64,000 bases of DNA from Deefgea chitinilytica (GCF_016881405.1 NZ_WOFE01000002.1:124001-188000), one strand, 5' to 3'; positions 26,788-35,289 are shown, counted from the stretch's first letter. Notes: generated by a model from the letters alone, not told the origin. Numbers and translations: made by a program.

Positions 26788-26980
26788 TCAAACAACAAAA
26801 TCAATAGGGATATTCATGTAATTATTAGTAATCAATGATACAGCATGCAATCTAACGTGCTCTGTGACAAGTTGATGACTGTTGCATCCTTCCCTCAAGC
26901 CCACTGATCATAACTTCACACGGCTCGCTTGAATTGCACTGCGACAGACCCATCTGCTTCATACTGATCCAGGAAAAATT

Positions 26981-27793
26981 ATGTTCAATTATTTTCGCCG
27001 CAAACGTCGTGACCGTTGGCTAGCACAACATCCAATTGCAAATGAATTATGGCTGCCTGTGACCACAATGCCAGTACTGAAAAACCTTAGTCCCAGTGAG
27101 TTGGCGCGTTTGCGTGAATTGGCGGCGTGGTTTTTGCATACCAAAGCCATTAGTCCGAAAGGCGAACTAATTTTTTCAGATCCAATGCGAGTGGTTCTTG
27201 CCGCGCAAGCCGTGTTACCGATATTAAATTTAGGACACGATGCTTATGACGATTGGCAGGAAATTATCATTTATCCCAGCCAATTTCTCGCGCCCACCCG
27301 CCACGTCGATCATATTGGCGTAGTGCACGAAGGCGAGCATGCGCTCGCAGGGCAAGCGCGTGGCGATGGGCCTGTCATTTTTTCTTGGCACGATGTGATG
27401 GAAGGGCCGTGGCTGGATGGCTGGAATGTCGTCATTCACGAATTGGCGCACAAACTCGATATGCGCAATGGCGGGCACGCCAACGGTTACCCGATTTTGC
27501 ACGCTGGAATGAATCACGACGACTGGAAAACCGCCTTCAGTGCCGCTTTTGCGCACTTGCAGTCTTTAACGTATTCTGACGAACATAGTCCAATCGATTT
27601 GTACGCCGCGACCAATCCAGCCGAATGTTTTGCAGTGCTGAGCGAAGTTTTCTTTGAACGCCCACTAGTATTGCAAGAAGTCTACCCAGACGTCTACGAG
27701 CAGCTCAAACAATTTTACCAACAAGATCCGGTTGAACGCCTACATCCACAGCGCTATCGTCCGGTGCAAACCCAGTACGGCGCGCTGCAATGA
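26981..27793 (+). CDS. mtfA: Zinc-dependent peptidase MtfA
   Basis: A 270-residue cytoplasmic metallopeptidase. In E. coli it binds the glucose repressor Mlc and so affects ptsG expression. The zinc site is HELAHKLD (His153, Glu154, His157), with the downstream glutamate ligand likely in NPAECFAVLSEVFF. Other family stretches are VLPILNLG, YPSQFLAP and DGWNVVIHE. The ATG at 26981 has AGGAAAAA upstream. Its stop overlaps the rsmJ start (ATGA). Upstream is a 223-base gap to the fusion chemoreceptor; both genes are linked to sugar sensing by homology, but a functional link is only a guess. Confidence 0.93.
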   Translation: MFNYFRRKRRDRWLAQHPIANELWLPVTTMPVLKNLSPSELARLRELAAWFLHTKAISPKGELIFSDPMRVVLAAQAVLPILNLGHDAYDDWQEIIIYPSQFLAPTRHVDHIGVVHEGEHALAGQARGDGPVIFSWHDVMEGPWLDGWNVVIHELAHKLDMRNGGHANGYPILHAGMNHDDWKTAFSAAFAHLQSLTYSDEHSPIDLYAATNPAECFAVLSEVFFERPLVLQEVYPDVYEQLKQFYQQDPVERLHPQRYRPVQTQYGALQ

Positions 27794-28572
27794 TCGGTTT
27801 ACTTCAACACAACGCCCCGCAAGAATTGATCGATCAAGCTTCACAACTGGGTATTGCCATCTGGGCTAAGCCAAGCGAGAGCGCTACGCATATACTCCAA
27901 TGGAATGAAGATCGCCTTGAATTAGTTTCTATCGCTGAAAAAGCCACAGTTTGCGTCGATTTCGTCAGTGGCGCGGCGGCGCATCGGCGGCAATTTGGCG
28001 GTGGTCGCGGTCAACCCGTTGCCAAAGCGGTCGGCATCAAAGGTGATTACATTCCCCGCGTGCTAGACGCAACGGCGGGCTTGGGTGGCGACGCATTTGT
28101 GTTAGCCAGTTTGGGCTGCACGATGACCTTGATAGAGCGTACCCCTATTGCGTATTTACTGCTAAGCGATGGTTTAAAACGCGCAGCGGCAGATACCCAC
28201 ACCAAAGAAATTGCAGCCAGAATGTCGCTGCATTTTGGAGATGGCCGTAAATGGCTCACTGAGCGCGCGGCAGGAATCGGTCCATTCGCTCAGCAAGAGT
28301 TTGACGTGGTCTATCTTGACCCCATGTTTCCCGAGCCGGGCAAGCGTGCCAAATCGAAAAAAAACATGGCGGCGTTTCAAACGCTGATTGGTGGCGACGA
28401 AGATGCCGATGCGCTGCTCGCTCCTGCCCGCCTGATTGCCAAAAAACGCATTATCGTCAAACGCCCCCGCCATGCTCCTTTGCTGGCAAATGCACGGCCT
28501 GATTTTGTGTTCGATGGCGAAAGTACGCGCTTTGATGGCTATTTACCAAGTAATGGCATACAAAAAGACTGA
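27790..28572 (+). CDS. rsmJ: 16S rRNA (guanine1516-N2)-methyltransferase RsmJ
   Basis: A 260-residue SAM-dependent methyltransferase acting on 16S rRNA. The SAM-binding loop is LDATAGLGGDAFVLA, followed by the acidic LIERTP. The catalytic/base-binding motif is VVYLDPMFPEPGKRAKSKKN, characteristic of RsmJ, and the end carries IIVKRPRHAPLL. The start overlaps mtfA by four bases, so the pair is translationally coupled. Confidence 0.93.
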   Translation: MIGLLQHNAPQELIDQASQLGIAIWAKPSESATHILQWNEDRLELVSIAEKATVCVDFVSGAAAHRRQFGGGRGQPVAKAVGIKGDYIPRVLDATAGLGGDAFVLASLGCTMTLIERTPIAYLLLSDGLKRAAADTHTKEIAARMSLHFGDGRKWLTERAAGIGPFAQQEFDVVYLDPMFPEPGKRAKSKKNMAAFQTLIGGDEDADALLAPARLIAKKRIIVKRPRHAPLLANARPDFVFDGESTRFDGYLPSNGIQKD

Positions 28573-28727
28573 GTGCCAAGCCCCGTGTAACCTGAATGCA
28601 ACTGCTGGTGGACGCCCTCTGCAAATCTGAGCTCGACATGGTAATTTTGACACTAGACTTTCAAAGTTTTGTCTCAATTTACAGGTTTGGCGCAGCACCT
28701 AGCTAAATACTCATCAAAGGATATGCA

Positions 28728-29408
28728 ATGAAAAAACTGCTTCGCTCCACTTTCATCGGGCTTTGCCTGCTAGGCGGACAAGCCGCTTGGGCGACTACCG
28801 AGGTAGATGCTGTCAAAGACAATCTATTTACACTTCCACTCTCGGCTTATCAGCTCAATGCAAAAAACCCGCAACAAAAACTTTATATCAAGCCGGGCGT
28901 CAAGCTGAGCCAATATCAAAAAGTGATAGTCGAAGCGCCACTCTTTTTGCATCAAAATGCCAATCATGAGTGGGAATTACTGCAAGCAGCAGAAGAAAGC
29001 AAAATTGCCCAGTACTTCAAAACTAGATTCAGTACTGAATTACAAAAGCAAGGCATCACCGTCGTTGAGCAGGCAGAAGCCGACACCCTACGCTTACGGA
29101 TTGCGGTCACGGGTTTAGCGCAGACACGGCCAGATTTAGATGTGATCGATGTATTACCCGCCAAAGCGGCGATTAATATTGCAAAAATGGCGATCGGCAA
29201 AGAACCCTATCTATTGCGTGTCGGCACAATGGCACAGCTAGAAGATGCCAGCACCGGCGAGTTTCTCGCGGGCGCAGTCAACCTCAAAGAAACCCGCAAA
29301 ACCAAGGTCAAAGATAAAGCCGTCACTTTGGAATACTTAGAGCGGGAAATCGATAAATTGGCACAAAAAAGTGCTGCCCAATTAGCAAACACGCTTAGCA
29401 AGCATTAA
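28728..29408 (+). CDS. DUF3313 family exported protein
   Basis: A 226-residue exported protein. It starts with a Sec signal peptide (MKKLLRSTFIGLCLLGGQAA, cleavage probably after AWA, before TTEVD), not a lipobox. The mature part matches DUF3313: KLYIKPGVKLSQYQKVIVEAP, a central LRIAVTGLAQTRPDLDVIDV and a C-terminal helix with lysines. Function is unknown. It is a single gene with AAAGGA as ribosome-binding site and a strong terminator directly behind it. Confidence 0.82.
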   Translation: MKKLLRSTFIGLCLLGGQAAWATTEVDAVKDNLFTLPLSAYQLNAKNPQQKLYIKPGVKLSQYQKVIVEAPLFLHQNANHEWELLQAAEESKIAQYFKTRFSTELQKQGITVVEQAEADTLRLRIAVTGLAQTRPDLDVIDVLPAKAAINIAKMAIGKEPYLLRVGTMAQLEDASTGEFLAGAVNLKETRKTKVKDKAVTLEYLEREIDKLAQKSAAQLANTLSKH

Positions 29409-29435
29409 GCCCGCTTTTTCCGCACTCAACAAAAC

Positions 29436-29475
29436 AAACAAGCACTGCGAACTAAGTTAATCGCAGTGCTTGTTT
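29436..29475 (+). terminator. Terminator of the DUF3313 gene
   Basis: A perfect 14-bp stem (29436-29449 with 29462-29475) has a 12-base loop and is followed by ATTTT. It lies 28 bases after the stop codon. Confidence 0.85.
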
Positions 29476-29591
29476 ATTTTGCAAGGCATTGCGTCACGCT
29501 TATAGCCGCAATCCATGTCGTTTTTGCCTGCGCCAAGCAACTGATTCCTGCATCAGAATAGATGCCGTGCAAAATTAACCACCACGAACGC

Positions 29592-29606
29592 TAGACGACT
29601 GGTCTA
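29592..29606. promoter_or_regulatory. Operator TAGACGACTGGTCTA in front of the TetR gene
   Basis: Inverted repeat TAGAC/GTCTA with a 5-base spacer, ten bases before the regulator's first ATG. The identical 15-mer, plus the following AATAAA, recurs in front of yqhD at 30339. TAGAC...GTCTA sites are typical of NemR-like TetR repressors. The regulator is therefore likely autorepressed. Confidence 0.82.
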
Positions 29607-29615
29607 ATAAACAGT

Positions 29616-30218
29616 ATGATCCAGCCTATGAACTCAGAGCATATCGATGTACGTCAGCATATTTTAGATACCGCCAAGCCAATTATTTTAGGCAAAGGCT
29701 TCTCTGCGGTTGGACTAAATGAAATTTTGACGGCGGCCAATGTACCCAAAGGCTCGTTTTACCATTACTTCAAATCCAAAGAAGCATTTGGTGAGGCCTT
29801 GCTGGAACACTATTTCGCTAATTATTGCGAACGTCTTGATTCAATTTTTAATACCCAAGATGCTACAGCGGGCGAGCGGATGCTTGCGTATTGGGCAAGT
29901 TGGCTAGAAACGCAAAGCTGCGACGATCGCGACGGGCAGTGCCTCACGGTCAAACTCGCTGCTGAAGTTTCAGATTTATCCGAAAGTATGCGTGGCAGTT
30001 TATTGCGTGGCACAGAGCAATTATTAGCACGTATTGCGCTGTGCTTAAGTGAAGGCGAGCGTGATGGCTCATTACCCCACTACGCAAACTGCGAACAGAC
30101 AGCTCTACAGCTGTACGAAATGTGGCTAGGTGCCACGCTACTGACTAAAATTCGCCGCGACCGCAGCGCACTGGAAGCAGCGATGCAAAGTACGCGGTTC
30201 ATATTAAAAATGAACTGA
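29616..30218 (+). CDS. TetR family transcriptional regulator (NemR/AcuR-like)
   Basis: A 200-residue repressor. The N-terminal helix-turn-helix has the TetR pattern RQHILDTAKPIILGKGFSAV, then LNEILTAANVPKGSFYHYFKSKEAFGEALL (key: VPKGSFYHYFKSKEAF). The C-terminal ligand domain contains cysteines (for example SCDDRDGQCLTVKLAAEV), which could sense electrophiles as in NemR. The start may be 29616 or the ATG at 29628. The promoter-proximal operator is shared with the downstream yqhD-type gene, which it most likely represses. Confidence 0.9.
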   Translation: MIQPMNSEHIDVRQHILDTAKPIILGKGFSAVGLNEILTAANVPKGSFYHYFKSKEAFGEALLEHYFANYCERLDSIFNTQDATAGERMLAYWASWLETQSCDDRDGQCLTVKLAAEVSDLSESMRGSLLRGTEQLLARIALCLSEGERDGSLPHYANCEQTALQLYEMWLGATLLTKIRRDRSALEAAMQSTRFILKMN

Positions 30219-30304
30219 ACCAGACTGTTTACCTGACCCACAATGCGGCTCATATATTGGCCGTATTGGCTGTAAGATTTTTTGATTTCATTTGTATTTT
30301 AATT

Positions 30305-30328
30305 GATCGCATGCGCGATCTTATTTTT
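30305..30328 (+). terminator. Probable terminator of the TetR gene
   Basis: GATCGC/GCGATC stem with an ATGC loop, followed by TTATTTTT. The stem is short (6 bp), so termination may be partial. It lies just before the yqhD operator. Confidence 0.6.
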
Positions 30329-30338
30329 AACCCGCAAC

Positions 30339-30353
30339 TAGACGACTGGTCTA
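30339..30353. promoter_or_regulatory. Operator TAGACGACTGGTCTA in front of yqhD
   Basis: Exact second copy of the 15-base inverted repeat found in front of the TetR gene, 15 bases before the yqhD start and directly upstream of its ribosome-binding site (AAAGGA). A repressor bound here would block transcription of the aldehyde reductase. Confidence 0.85.
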
Positions 30354-30368
30354 ATAAAGGATTAAGCA

Positions 30369-31526
30369 ATGACTCACTTTGAATTTTTCAATCCCACTAA
30401 AATCGTTTTCGGCACCGACACCATCGCCAAACTCGACCAATTAGTGCCAACGAACTCCCGCGTGATGATTTTATTGGGTGGTGAAAGCGCGCGTAAAAAC
30501 GGCACACTCGCCGAAGTTCGCGCCGCGCTGGGCGCACGTGAAGTGCATGAATTTAACGGCATTGAGCCCAATCCCACTTACGAAACCTTGATGCAAGCGG
30601 TCGAAATCATCCGTGCCGAAAAACTCGATTTCCTGTTAGCTGTCGGTGGAGGTTCCGTCATTGATGGCACCAAATTTATCTCCGCCGCAGTGCCATTTGT
30701 AGGTGAGCCGTGGGATATTTTGACCACATTCGGCCAAACCATCACCAGTGCATTGCCTTTTGGAACGGTACTGACGCTACCAGCAACTGGCTCCGAGATG
30801 AACCACGGCGCAGTGATTACACAAAAAGCCACGCAAACCAAATTGCCATTTATGAATCCGCTGGTATTCCCGCAATTTTCGATTTTGGACCCCAGCAAAA
30901 CCTTCACTTTGCCAACTCGGCAAATCGCCAACGGCGTGGTCGATGCTTTTGTTCACACGGTCGAACAATACCTCACTTACCCTGCGGGCGGCATGGTGCA
31001 AGATCGCTACGCAGAGGGTTTGCTCAATATCTTGATTGAGATCGGCCCGAAAGTGCTAGCTAATCCGCAAGACTACGATCTGCGCGCCAATTTAATGTGG
31101 GCGGCAACGCAAGCATTGAATGGCTTGATCGGCGCGGGTGTACCGCAAGATTGGTCAACGCATATGATTGGTCATGAACTCACCGCACTTTTTGATATCG
31201 ACCACGCCCGCACGCTGGCAATTGTATTGCCTGCCAACTTGGCGCTGCGCTCTGAGAGCAAGCGCGAGAAATTGCTGCAATACGCCGATCGTGTTTGGCA
31301 GATAACCGCAGGCACAGAAGAAGAACGCATCACCGCCGCGATTAACAAAACCCGAGAGTTCTTTGAAGCAATGGGAATTAAAACGCGCCTTGCCGATTAC
31401 CATCTGGATGCCACTGCGATTGATGCCGTCATTGCCAAACTGGAAGCGCACGGCATGACGGCATTGGGCGAACGCCAAGATGTGACATTGGCAATGAGCC
31501 GCCAGATTTTAGAGAATACACTTTAA
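30369..31526 (+). CDS. yqhD: NADPH-dependent aldehyde reductase (YqhD family iron-type alcohol dehydrogenase)
   Basis: A 385-residue group III alcohol dehydrogenase that reduces reactive aldehydes such as glyoxal, methylglyoxal and acrolein with NADPH. The whole length follows E. coli YqhD: FFNPTKIVFG, the cofactor loop LLAVGGGSVIDGTKFI, LPATGSEMNHGAVI, and the metal ligands in NGVVDAFVHTVEQYLT, IGHELTALFDIDHARTL. The N-terminal GGESARKNGTL replaces the YqhD GGGSVKKTG. It is preceded by the TetR operator, which suits an electrophile-induced detoxification enzyme, and followed by a terminator. Confidence 0.93.
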   Translation: MTHFEFFNPTKIVFGTDTIAKLDQLVPTNSRVMILLGGESARKNGTLAEVRAALGAREVHEFNGIEPNPTYETLMQAVEIIRAEKLDFLLAVGGGSVIDGTKFISAAVPFVGEPWDILTTFGQTITSALPFGTVLTLPATGSEMNHGAVITQKATQTKLPFMNPLVFPQFSILDPSKTFTLPTRQIANGVVDAFVHTVEQYLTYPAGGMVQDRYAEGLLNILIEIGPKVLANPQDYDLRANLMWAATQALNGLIGAGVPQDWSTHMIGHELTALFDIDHARTLAIVLPANLALRSESKREKLLQYADRVWQITAGTEEERITAAINKTREFFEAMGIKTRLADYHLDATAIDAVIAKLEAHGMTALGERQDVTLAMSRQILENTL

Positions 31527-31550
31527 TTTCAATTTTTGTTCTGCTTAATA

Positions 31551-31580
31551 AAAAGCTCTGCCAAATCAGGCAGGGCTTTT
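31551..31580 (+). terminator. Terminator of yqhD
   Basis: A 12-bp stem (31551-31562 with 31569-31580, one T-G wobble) has an AAATCA loop and ends in four Ts, 24 bases after the yqhD stop. Confidence 0.85.
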
Positions 31581-31675
31581 GTCTTTATTTGTCCGCTAAG
31601 TCGTCCACGTACCGCCTCTACCCTATTCAAATAAAAACCTAAACTGGCTTTACATTATTCAATAGGGAAAACAAA

Positions 31676-32230
31676 ATGTCTCATTCACAATCTGCATTGC
31701 TCGTAATTGATGTACAAGATTCGTTTTTTCATCGACCATACTTTAGCGACGCTGACTTTCCCGCATTTCAAACTCAGCTGATTAAACTAATTAATGTCTG
31801 CCAAGCCAACTCGATTCCTGTCGTCACCGTACTGCATGTCGAGCCAGAAGGTCCATTTGCTAAAGCGTCCACTTGGGTAAAACCGATGGATTTCTTGCCG
31901 CCATTGACTGGACCTGTGTTTGAAAAAACTGTGCACAACGCGCTGATTGGTTCGGGTCTACATGAATGGCTGCAAGCGCAAGGCATCACGCATTTGATTA
32001 TCTGCGGTATTCGTACCGAGCAATGCTGTGAAACCACGACGCGAGTCGCCTCCGATTTAGCTTATATCGTTGATTTTGTAACTGAAGCGACACTGACGTT
32101 TGCGATGCAACATCCAAACGGCAATCTCTACAGCGCAGCAGAAATCAAAGAGCGTACCGAATTGGTACTGAATGAACGCTTTGCCAGAATTTGTACCGTG
32201 AATGACATCGTGCAGCGTTTTGCTGCCTAG
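31676..32230 (+). CDS. Isochorismatase-like cysteine hydrolase
   Basis: A 184-residue hydrolase of the isochorismatase/nicotinamidase superfamily. The catalytic triad can be placed: Asp12 in LVIDVQDSFF, Lys84 in VFEKTVHNAL and Cys117 in CGIRTEQCCETT, with the preceding cis-peptide GI-R motif. There is no signal peptide. The substrate is unknown; the family hydrolyses amides and vinyl ethers. It is followed after 36 bases by an EamA exporter gene in the same direction, so the two may be co-transcribed. Confidence 0.9.
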   Translation: MSHSQSALLVIDVQDSFFHRPYFSDADFPAFQTQLIKLINVCQANSIPVVTVLHVEPEGPFAKASTWVKPMDFLPPLTGPVFEKTVHNALIGSGLHEWLQAQGITHLIICGIRTEQCCETTTRVASDLAYIVDFVTEATLTFAMQHPNGNLYSAAEIKERTELVLNERFARICTVNDIVQRFAA

Positions 32231-32266
32231 GCTATCGCCGCATCATTCAATAAATAAGGACTCTCC

Positions 32267-33169
32267 ATGCCAATTCGTGACCTTGCGCTCGCCCTGATTG
32301 TCGTTTTGGCATGGGGATTTAATTTTGTCGTGATCAAATGGGGTTTGGTCGGTGTGCCGCCGCTACTACTGGCAACGTTACGCTTTGCAGCAACGGTGTT
32401 TCCAGCGATTTTTTTGTTGCGCCGCCCCAATTTACCGTGGAAATACTTACTCGGCTATGGCCTGACATGGGGCGTTTGCCATTTTGCATTTTTATTTTCA
32501 GCAATGGCCAATGGCATGCCAGCCGGATTGGCATCGGTCGTCTTGCAATCGCAAGCCTTTTTTACGCTGATTTTTGCCGCAGTTTGGCTCAAAGAATCCT
32601 GGAAAACCAGCCAATTGATCGGCTTAGTTGTCGCCGGAATCGGGCTATGGCTGATTGGCAGCAGTCATGGGCAAAGCATGACTTTGCTCGGCTTCGTGAT
32701 GACGCTACTCGGTGCAGCTGGCTGGGCGATGGGCAATATTGTGATGAAACAATGCGCCAAGCAAGGCATTCAATTTAGCGTGCCAGCGTTTATGGTGTGG
32801 ACATCACTAGCGCCAATGTTTGTGTTTGCCGCACTCAGTATGATGATTGAAGGCCCTGAACAAATTAGCACTGCGCTCAAGCACTTCACCTTGCAATCAA
32901 CACTAGCCGTTCTCTACTTAGCCTTTATCGCCACCCTACTCGGCACCAGTTTATGGAATGTGTTACTTAAACGTCATCCTAGCAACCGCGTCGCTCCGTT
33001 TAGCCTCTTAGTGCCGTGGGTTGGTTTATCCGCTTCAGCCGTCTTGCTCGACGAAATGTTGCTCGCACAGCAATGGTGGGGCGCAGCTTTACTGATGTCG
33101 GGTTTATTTCTCAATTTATTTGGCGAGTCTGTATTACAGCGCTGGGCCAATCGTCGGCAAGTGGCTTAG
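32267..33169 (+). CDS. EamA family metabolite exporter
   Basis: A 300-residue drug/metabolite transporter with ten predicted membrane helices, built of two EamA repeats. It resembles the E. coli cysteine/O-acetylserine exporter EamA: PIRDLALALIVVLAWGFNFV at the N-terminus, MPAGLASVVLQSQAFFT and LGFVMTLLGAAGWAMGNIV. Its TAG stop codon (33167-33169) lies inside the terminal repeat of the MITE-like element that follows. The natural C-terminus may therefore have been changed by the insertion, though the length is normal. Confidence 0.88.
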   Translation: MPIRDLALALIVVLAWGFNFVVIKWGLVGVPPLLLATLRFAATVFPAIFLLRRPNLPWKYLLGYGLTWGVCHFAFLFSAMANGMPAGLASVVLQSQAFFTLIFAAVWLKESWKTSQLIGLVVAGIGLWLIGSSHGQSMTLLGFVMTLLGAAGWAMGNIVMKQCAKQGIQFSVPAFMVWTSLAPMFVFAALSMMIEGPEQISTALKHFTLQSTLAVLYLAFIATLLGTSLWNVLLKRHPSNRVAPFSLLVPWVGLSASAVLLDEMLLAQQWWGAALLMSGLFLNLFGESVLQRWANRRQVA

Positions 33170-33470
33170 GGTCTATTGACGTTTGGTTTACCAGCCGCGT
33201 TTGCGCGGATTTTGGCCTGAGGCAAGGCACGAAGCGCGATACTTAGTCATTCTAAGTCAGCGCTTTGTAACGCAGCATCAGGCTGATGTTATTAACAAAA
33301 GCCGCCGCCAAACCGCTTTTTGATATTTAACATCCGGCTGGGCGCTTTTCGCGGCGACTCTGCGTTGTAGCAAGCTCACGTAGAATGACTATGCAGCGCT
33401 TACTACGCCTTGATTCGCCGCGAAAATCGCGTAAGCAGCGGCGGGAAACCAAACGTCAACAGACCCTAAG
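33165..33470. mobile_element. MITE-like element with 25-bp terminal inverted repeats
   Basis: The ends are inverted copies: 33165-33189 (CTTAGGGTCTATTGACGTTT, then GGTTT) and 33446-33470, identical in 24 of 25 positions. The inside is also palindromic: TAGTCATTCTA on the left returns as TAGAATGACTA on the right, and GCGCGG/CGCCGCG hairpins follow the ends. It is about 306 bases long and has no transposase gene. It fills nearly all of the 313-base gap between the EamA gene and the GlxA-type regulator. No clear target duplication is seen beyond a possible TA. Confidence 0.78.
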
Positions 33471-33482
33471 TAGGAAGTAGCA

Positions 33483-34427
33483 ATGACAGATCTTTATTTT
33501 GTGCTGACGCCCAATTTTATGCTGCTCGATTTAGCTGGGCCAGCCGAAGCGTTTCAAATCGCCGCTAATCACGGCGCGCCTTATCGCTTACATCACGTTG
33601 CACCTGTTCGTGAATTAACTTGTTCAATTGGCCTCAAACAGCACCAACTCGCTCTATTGCCAACGCCGATCCCGCACGGCGCGACCATTGTGCTGATCGG
33701 CACGCAAAACTCCAAAGTCAATTTGCTACTGCCCGAAGCGCAGCAAGTGGTAGCGTGGCTACGTGAACATTTTGACGCCACACAGCATCAACTCGCCTGC
33801 GTTTGCTCGGGAACCATGCTGGCGGCTTATGCGGGTTTACTCGATCATCGCGAATGCACTACACATCATGAGATTTTAGAACGGCTACGCATCGCAGCTC
33901 CGCTTGCCAAAGTGCTTGATGACCGGATTTTTGTGCAAGACGGCAATATTGCTACCAGCGCCGGAATTTGTTCTGGCATCGATTTAGCATTGCAATTGAT
34001 TGAACAAGACGCTGGGCCCTTAATCGCACAAGCCGTCGCACGGGAAATGGTCGTTTGGCTGCGCCGTAGTGGGCAAGATCCACAACTTTCGCCGTGGCTG
34101 GCGCATCGCAATCACTTGCATCCAATGGTGCACAAGGCGCAAGACCTGATCAGCCGCGCGCCACGCGAACGCTGGACACTCGATAGAGTCGCAGCGCAAG
34201 TTCATACCAGTGGCCGTAATCTGGCACGGTTGTTTCAACAACATTGCGGCGTATCGCTGCATCAGTATCATCTGGCCATTCGGATTGCCACAGCCAAGCA
34301 ATTGCTCAATCATCCACAACTGAGCATCGAACACATCGCCGAACAAGCAGGATTCGCATCAGCAAGGGATTTTCGCCGCGTGTGGCAAAAAGAGACGGGG
34401 CTTTTGCCAAGTGCGAGTCGTCAATAG
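33483..34427 (+). CDS. GlxA family transcriptional regulator (DJ-1/PfpI plus AraC)
   Basis: A 314-residue regulator. Residues 1-180 are a DJ-1/PfpI-like amidotransferase fold; the nucleophile position is in LACVCSGTMLAAYAGLLDHR. The C-terminal 100 residues are an AraC-type double helix-turn-helix: WTLDRVAAQVHTSGRNLARLF and LSIEHIAEQAGFASARDFRRVW (key residues). This domain pair is the FtrA/GlxA family, which often controls genes for nitrogen compounds. The preceding isochorismatase and exporter genes may be its targets, but the mobile element now lies between them. Confidence 0.9.
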   Translation: MTDLYFVLTPNFMLLDLAGPAEAFQIAANHGAPYRLHHVAPVRELTCSIGLKQHQLALLPTPIPHGATIVLIGTQNSKVNLLLPEAQQVVAWLREHFDATQHQLACVCSGTMLAAYAGLLDHRECTTHHEILERLRIAAPLAKVLDDRIFVQDGNIATSAGICSGIDLALQLIEQDAGPLIAQAVAREMVVWLRRSGQDPQLSPWLAHRNHLHPMVHKAQDLISRAPRERWTLDRVAAQVHTSGRNLARLFQQHCGVSLHQYHLAIRIATAKQLLNHPQLSIEHIAEQAGFASARDFRRVWQKETGLLPSASRQ

Positions 34428-34431
34428 CTGA

Positions 34432-34468
34432 TAGGTATAAACAGCTACGCTATTTAGTTCAATACCTA
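34432..34468. repeat. AGGTATAT-type palindromic repeat (copy 3, weak)
   Basis: TAGGTAT (34432-34438) pairs with ATACCTA (34462-34468), five bases behind the GlxA-type gene. The inner arms do not pair well, so this is the most degraded copy. Confidence 0.45.
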
Positions 34469-34516
34469 CCAACAGATACATCTAACAATACACATAAAGC
34501 AGTCAACGTAAGTGAA

Positions 34517-34732
34517 TTACTTCTGCTTAGCTTTACGTTTTAATGCTTCCAGCTCTGCTTTTTCAATATGCCGCTGCGCGGCAGCCTCGCGGTCGGCAAT
34601 GGCATTGTTCTTTTTGCGTAGCATCAGCGCATCGCGGCGCTCGCGCTCGGTATTGGCGTCTTCGATATGCCCAGCCGCTTGATGATCTTGCTTAATTCGT
34701 TTCGCTTCTTGCTTTGCCGAATTGATGCCCAT
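34517..34732 (-). CDS. Small charged helical protein, unknown function
   Basis: A 71-residue protein from the ATG at 34732 (MGINSAKQEAKRIKQDHQAA), which has GGAG eight bases upstream; an ATG six codons earlier is possible. It is almost entirely charged and Ala-rich (ERERRDALMLRKKNN, REAAAQRHIEKAELEALKRK) and should form one long helix or coiled coil. It has no cysteine or membrane segment. I do not recognise it. It is downstream of the LEA-type lipoprotein gene on the same strand. Confidence 0.6.
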   Translation of the reverse strand: MGINSAKQEAKRIKQDHQAAGHIEDANTERERRDALMLRKKNNAIADREAAAQRHIEKAELEALKRKAKQK

Positions 34733-34812
34733 AATTTGCTCCAAGTTCATCTACCACGCTAACGATGTATTTAATTGCAGCCATTAAATAACAATGGCTA
34801 CAATCAAATACC

Positions 34813-35289
34813 CTACTGTATTGTTTTAATCTCGGCAGGTAAAAACTCCCCCAATCCGGGCAACTCGCCTTTGCGATTAAACGAAACCCCACCAGGCACC
34901 ATTGGAACAAACAATTTGCCACTGACTGCATACGCCAGCGCTTGGTCTTTTTGCAGCGTTTTAATTTGCTTCCAAATCGATGACAAATTGGTCGTAATAT
35001 GCATTTTCACCACGGTTTCGCCCAATTTCGGTAGCGTCACTTTTTCATTGCTAACACCAGTGGCAAAGGCTTGGCCATTCACATCCAGTTTTAAGTTTAG
35101 CCCATCAATCGGCACGCTGATGTCGTTCGGATTAGTCACCCGCAAGGACACAATAAATTTTTGTTCCAGCAAACCCAGCTCAGCAACTTGCAAACCAGCT
35201 AAATTGACCTGTGGTTTTTCAAAATGACTCGGAATCCCAGTACATGCACTCAGTAGCACCAAGATCGCAATAGTCAGAATTTTCTTCAT
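34813..35289 (-). CDS. LEA type 2 (WHy-domain) lipoprotein
   Basis: A 158-residue lipoprotein. The lipobox LLSAC lies near residue 16 (MKKILTIAILVLLSACTGIP). The mature part is a water-stress/hypersensitive-response (LEA_2) beta-sandwich: NLAGLQVAELGLLEQKFIVS, LRVTNPNDISVPIDGLNLKL, DVNGQAFATGVSN. The family is thought to protect the envelope under stress, but the mechanism is unknown. Its start touches the stop of the thioesterase gene with no gap, so they are co-translated. Confidence 0.88.
   Translation of the reverse strand: MKKILTIAILVLLSACTGIPSHFEKPQVNLAGLQVAELGLLEQKFIVSLRVTNPNDISVPIDGLNLKLDVNGQAFATGVSNEKVTLPKLGETVVKMHITTNLSSIWKQIKTLQKDQALAYAVSGKLFVPMVPGGVSFNRKGELPGLGEFLPAEIKTIQ

Noticed and set aside
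34244-34543. 99-codon plus-strand frame behind the GlxA-type gene
   Set aside because: It is an out-of-frame shadow of the AraC domain and then A/T-rich intergenic DNA with the repeat.
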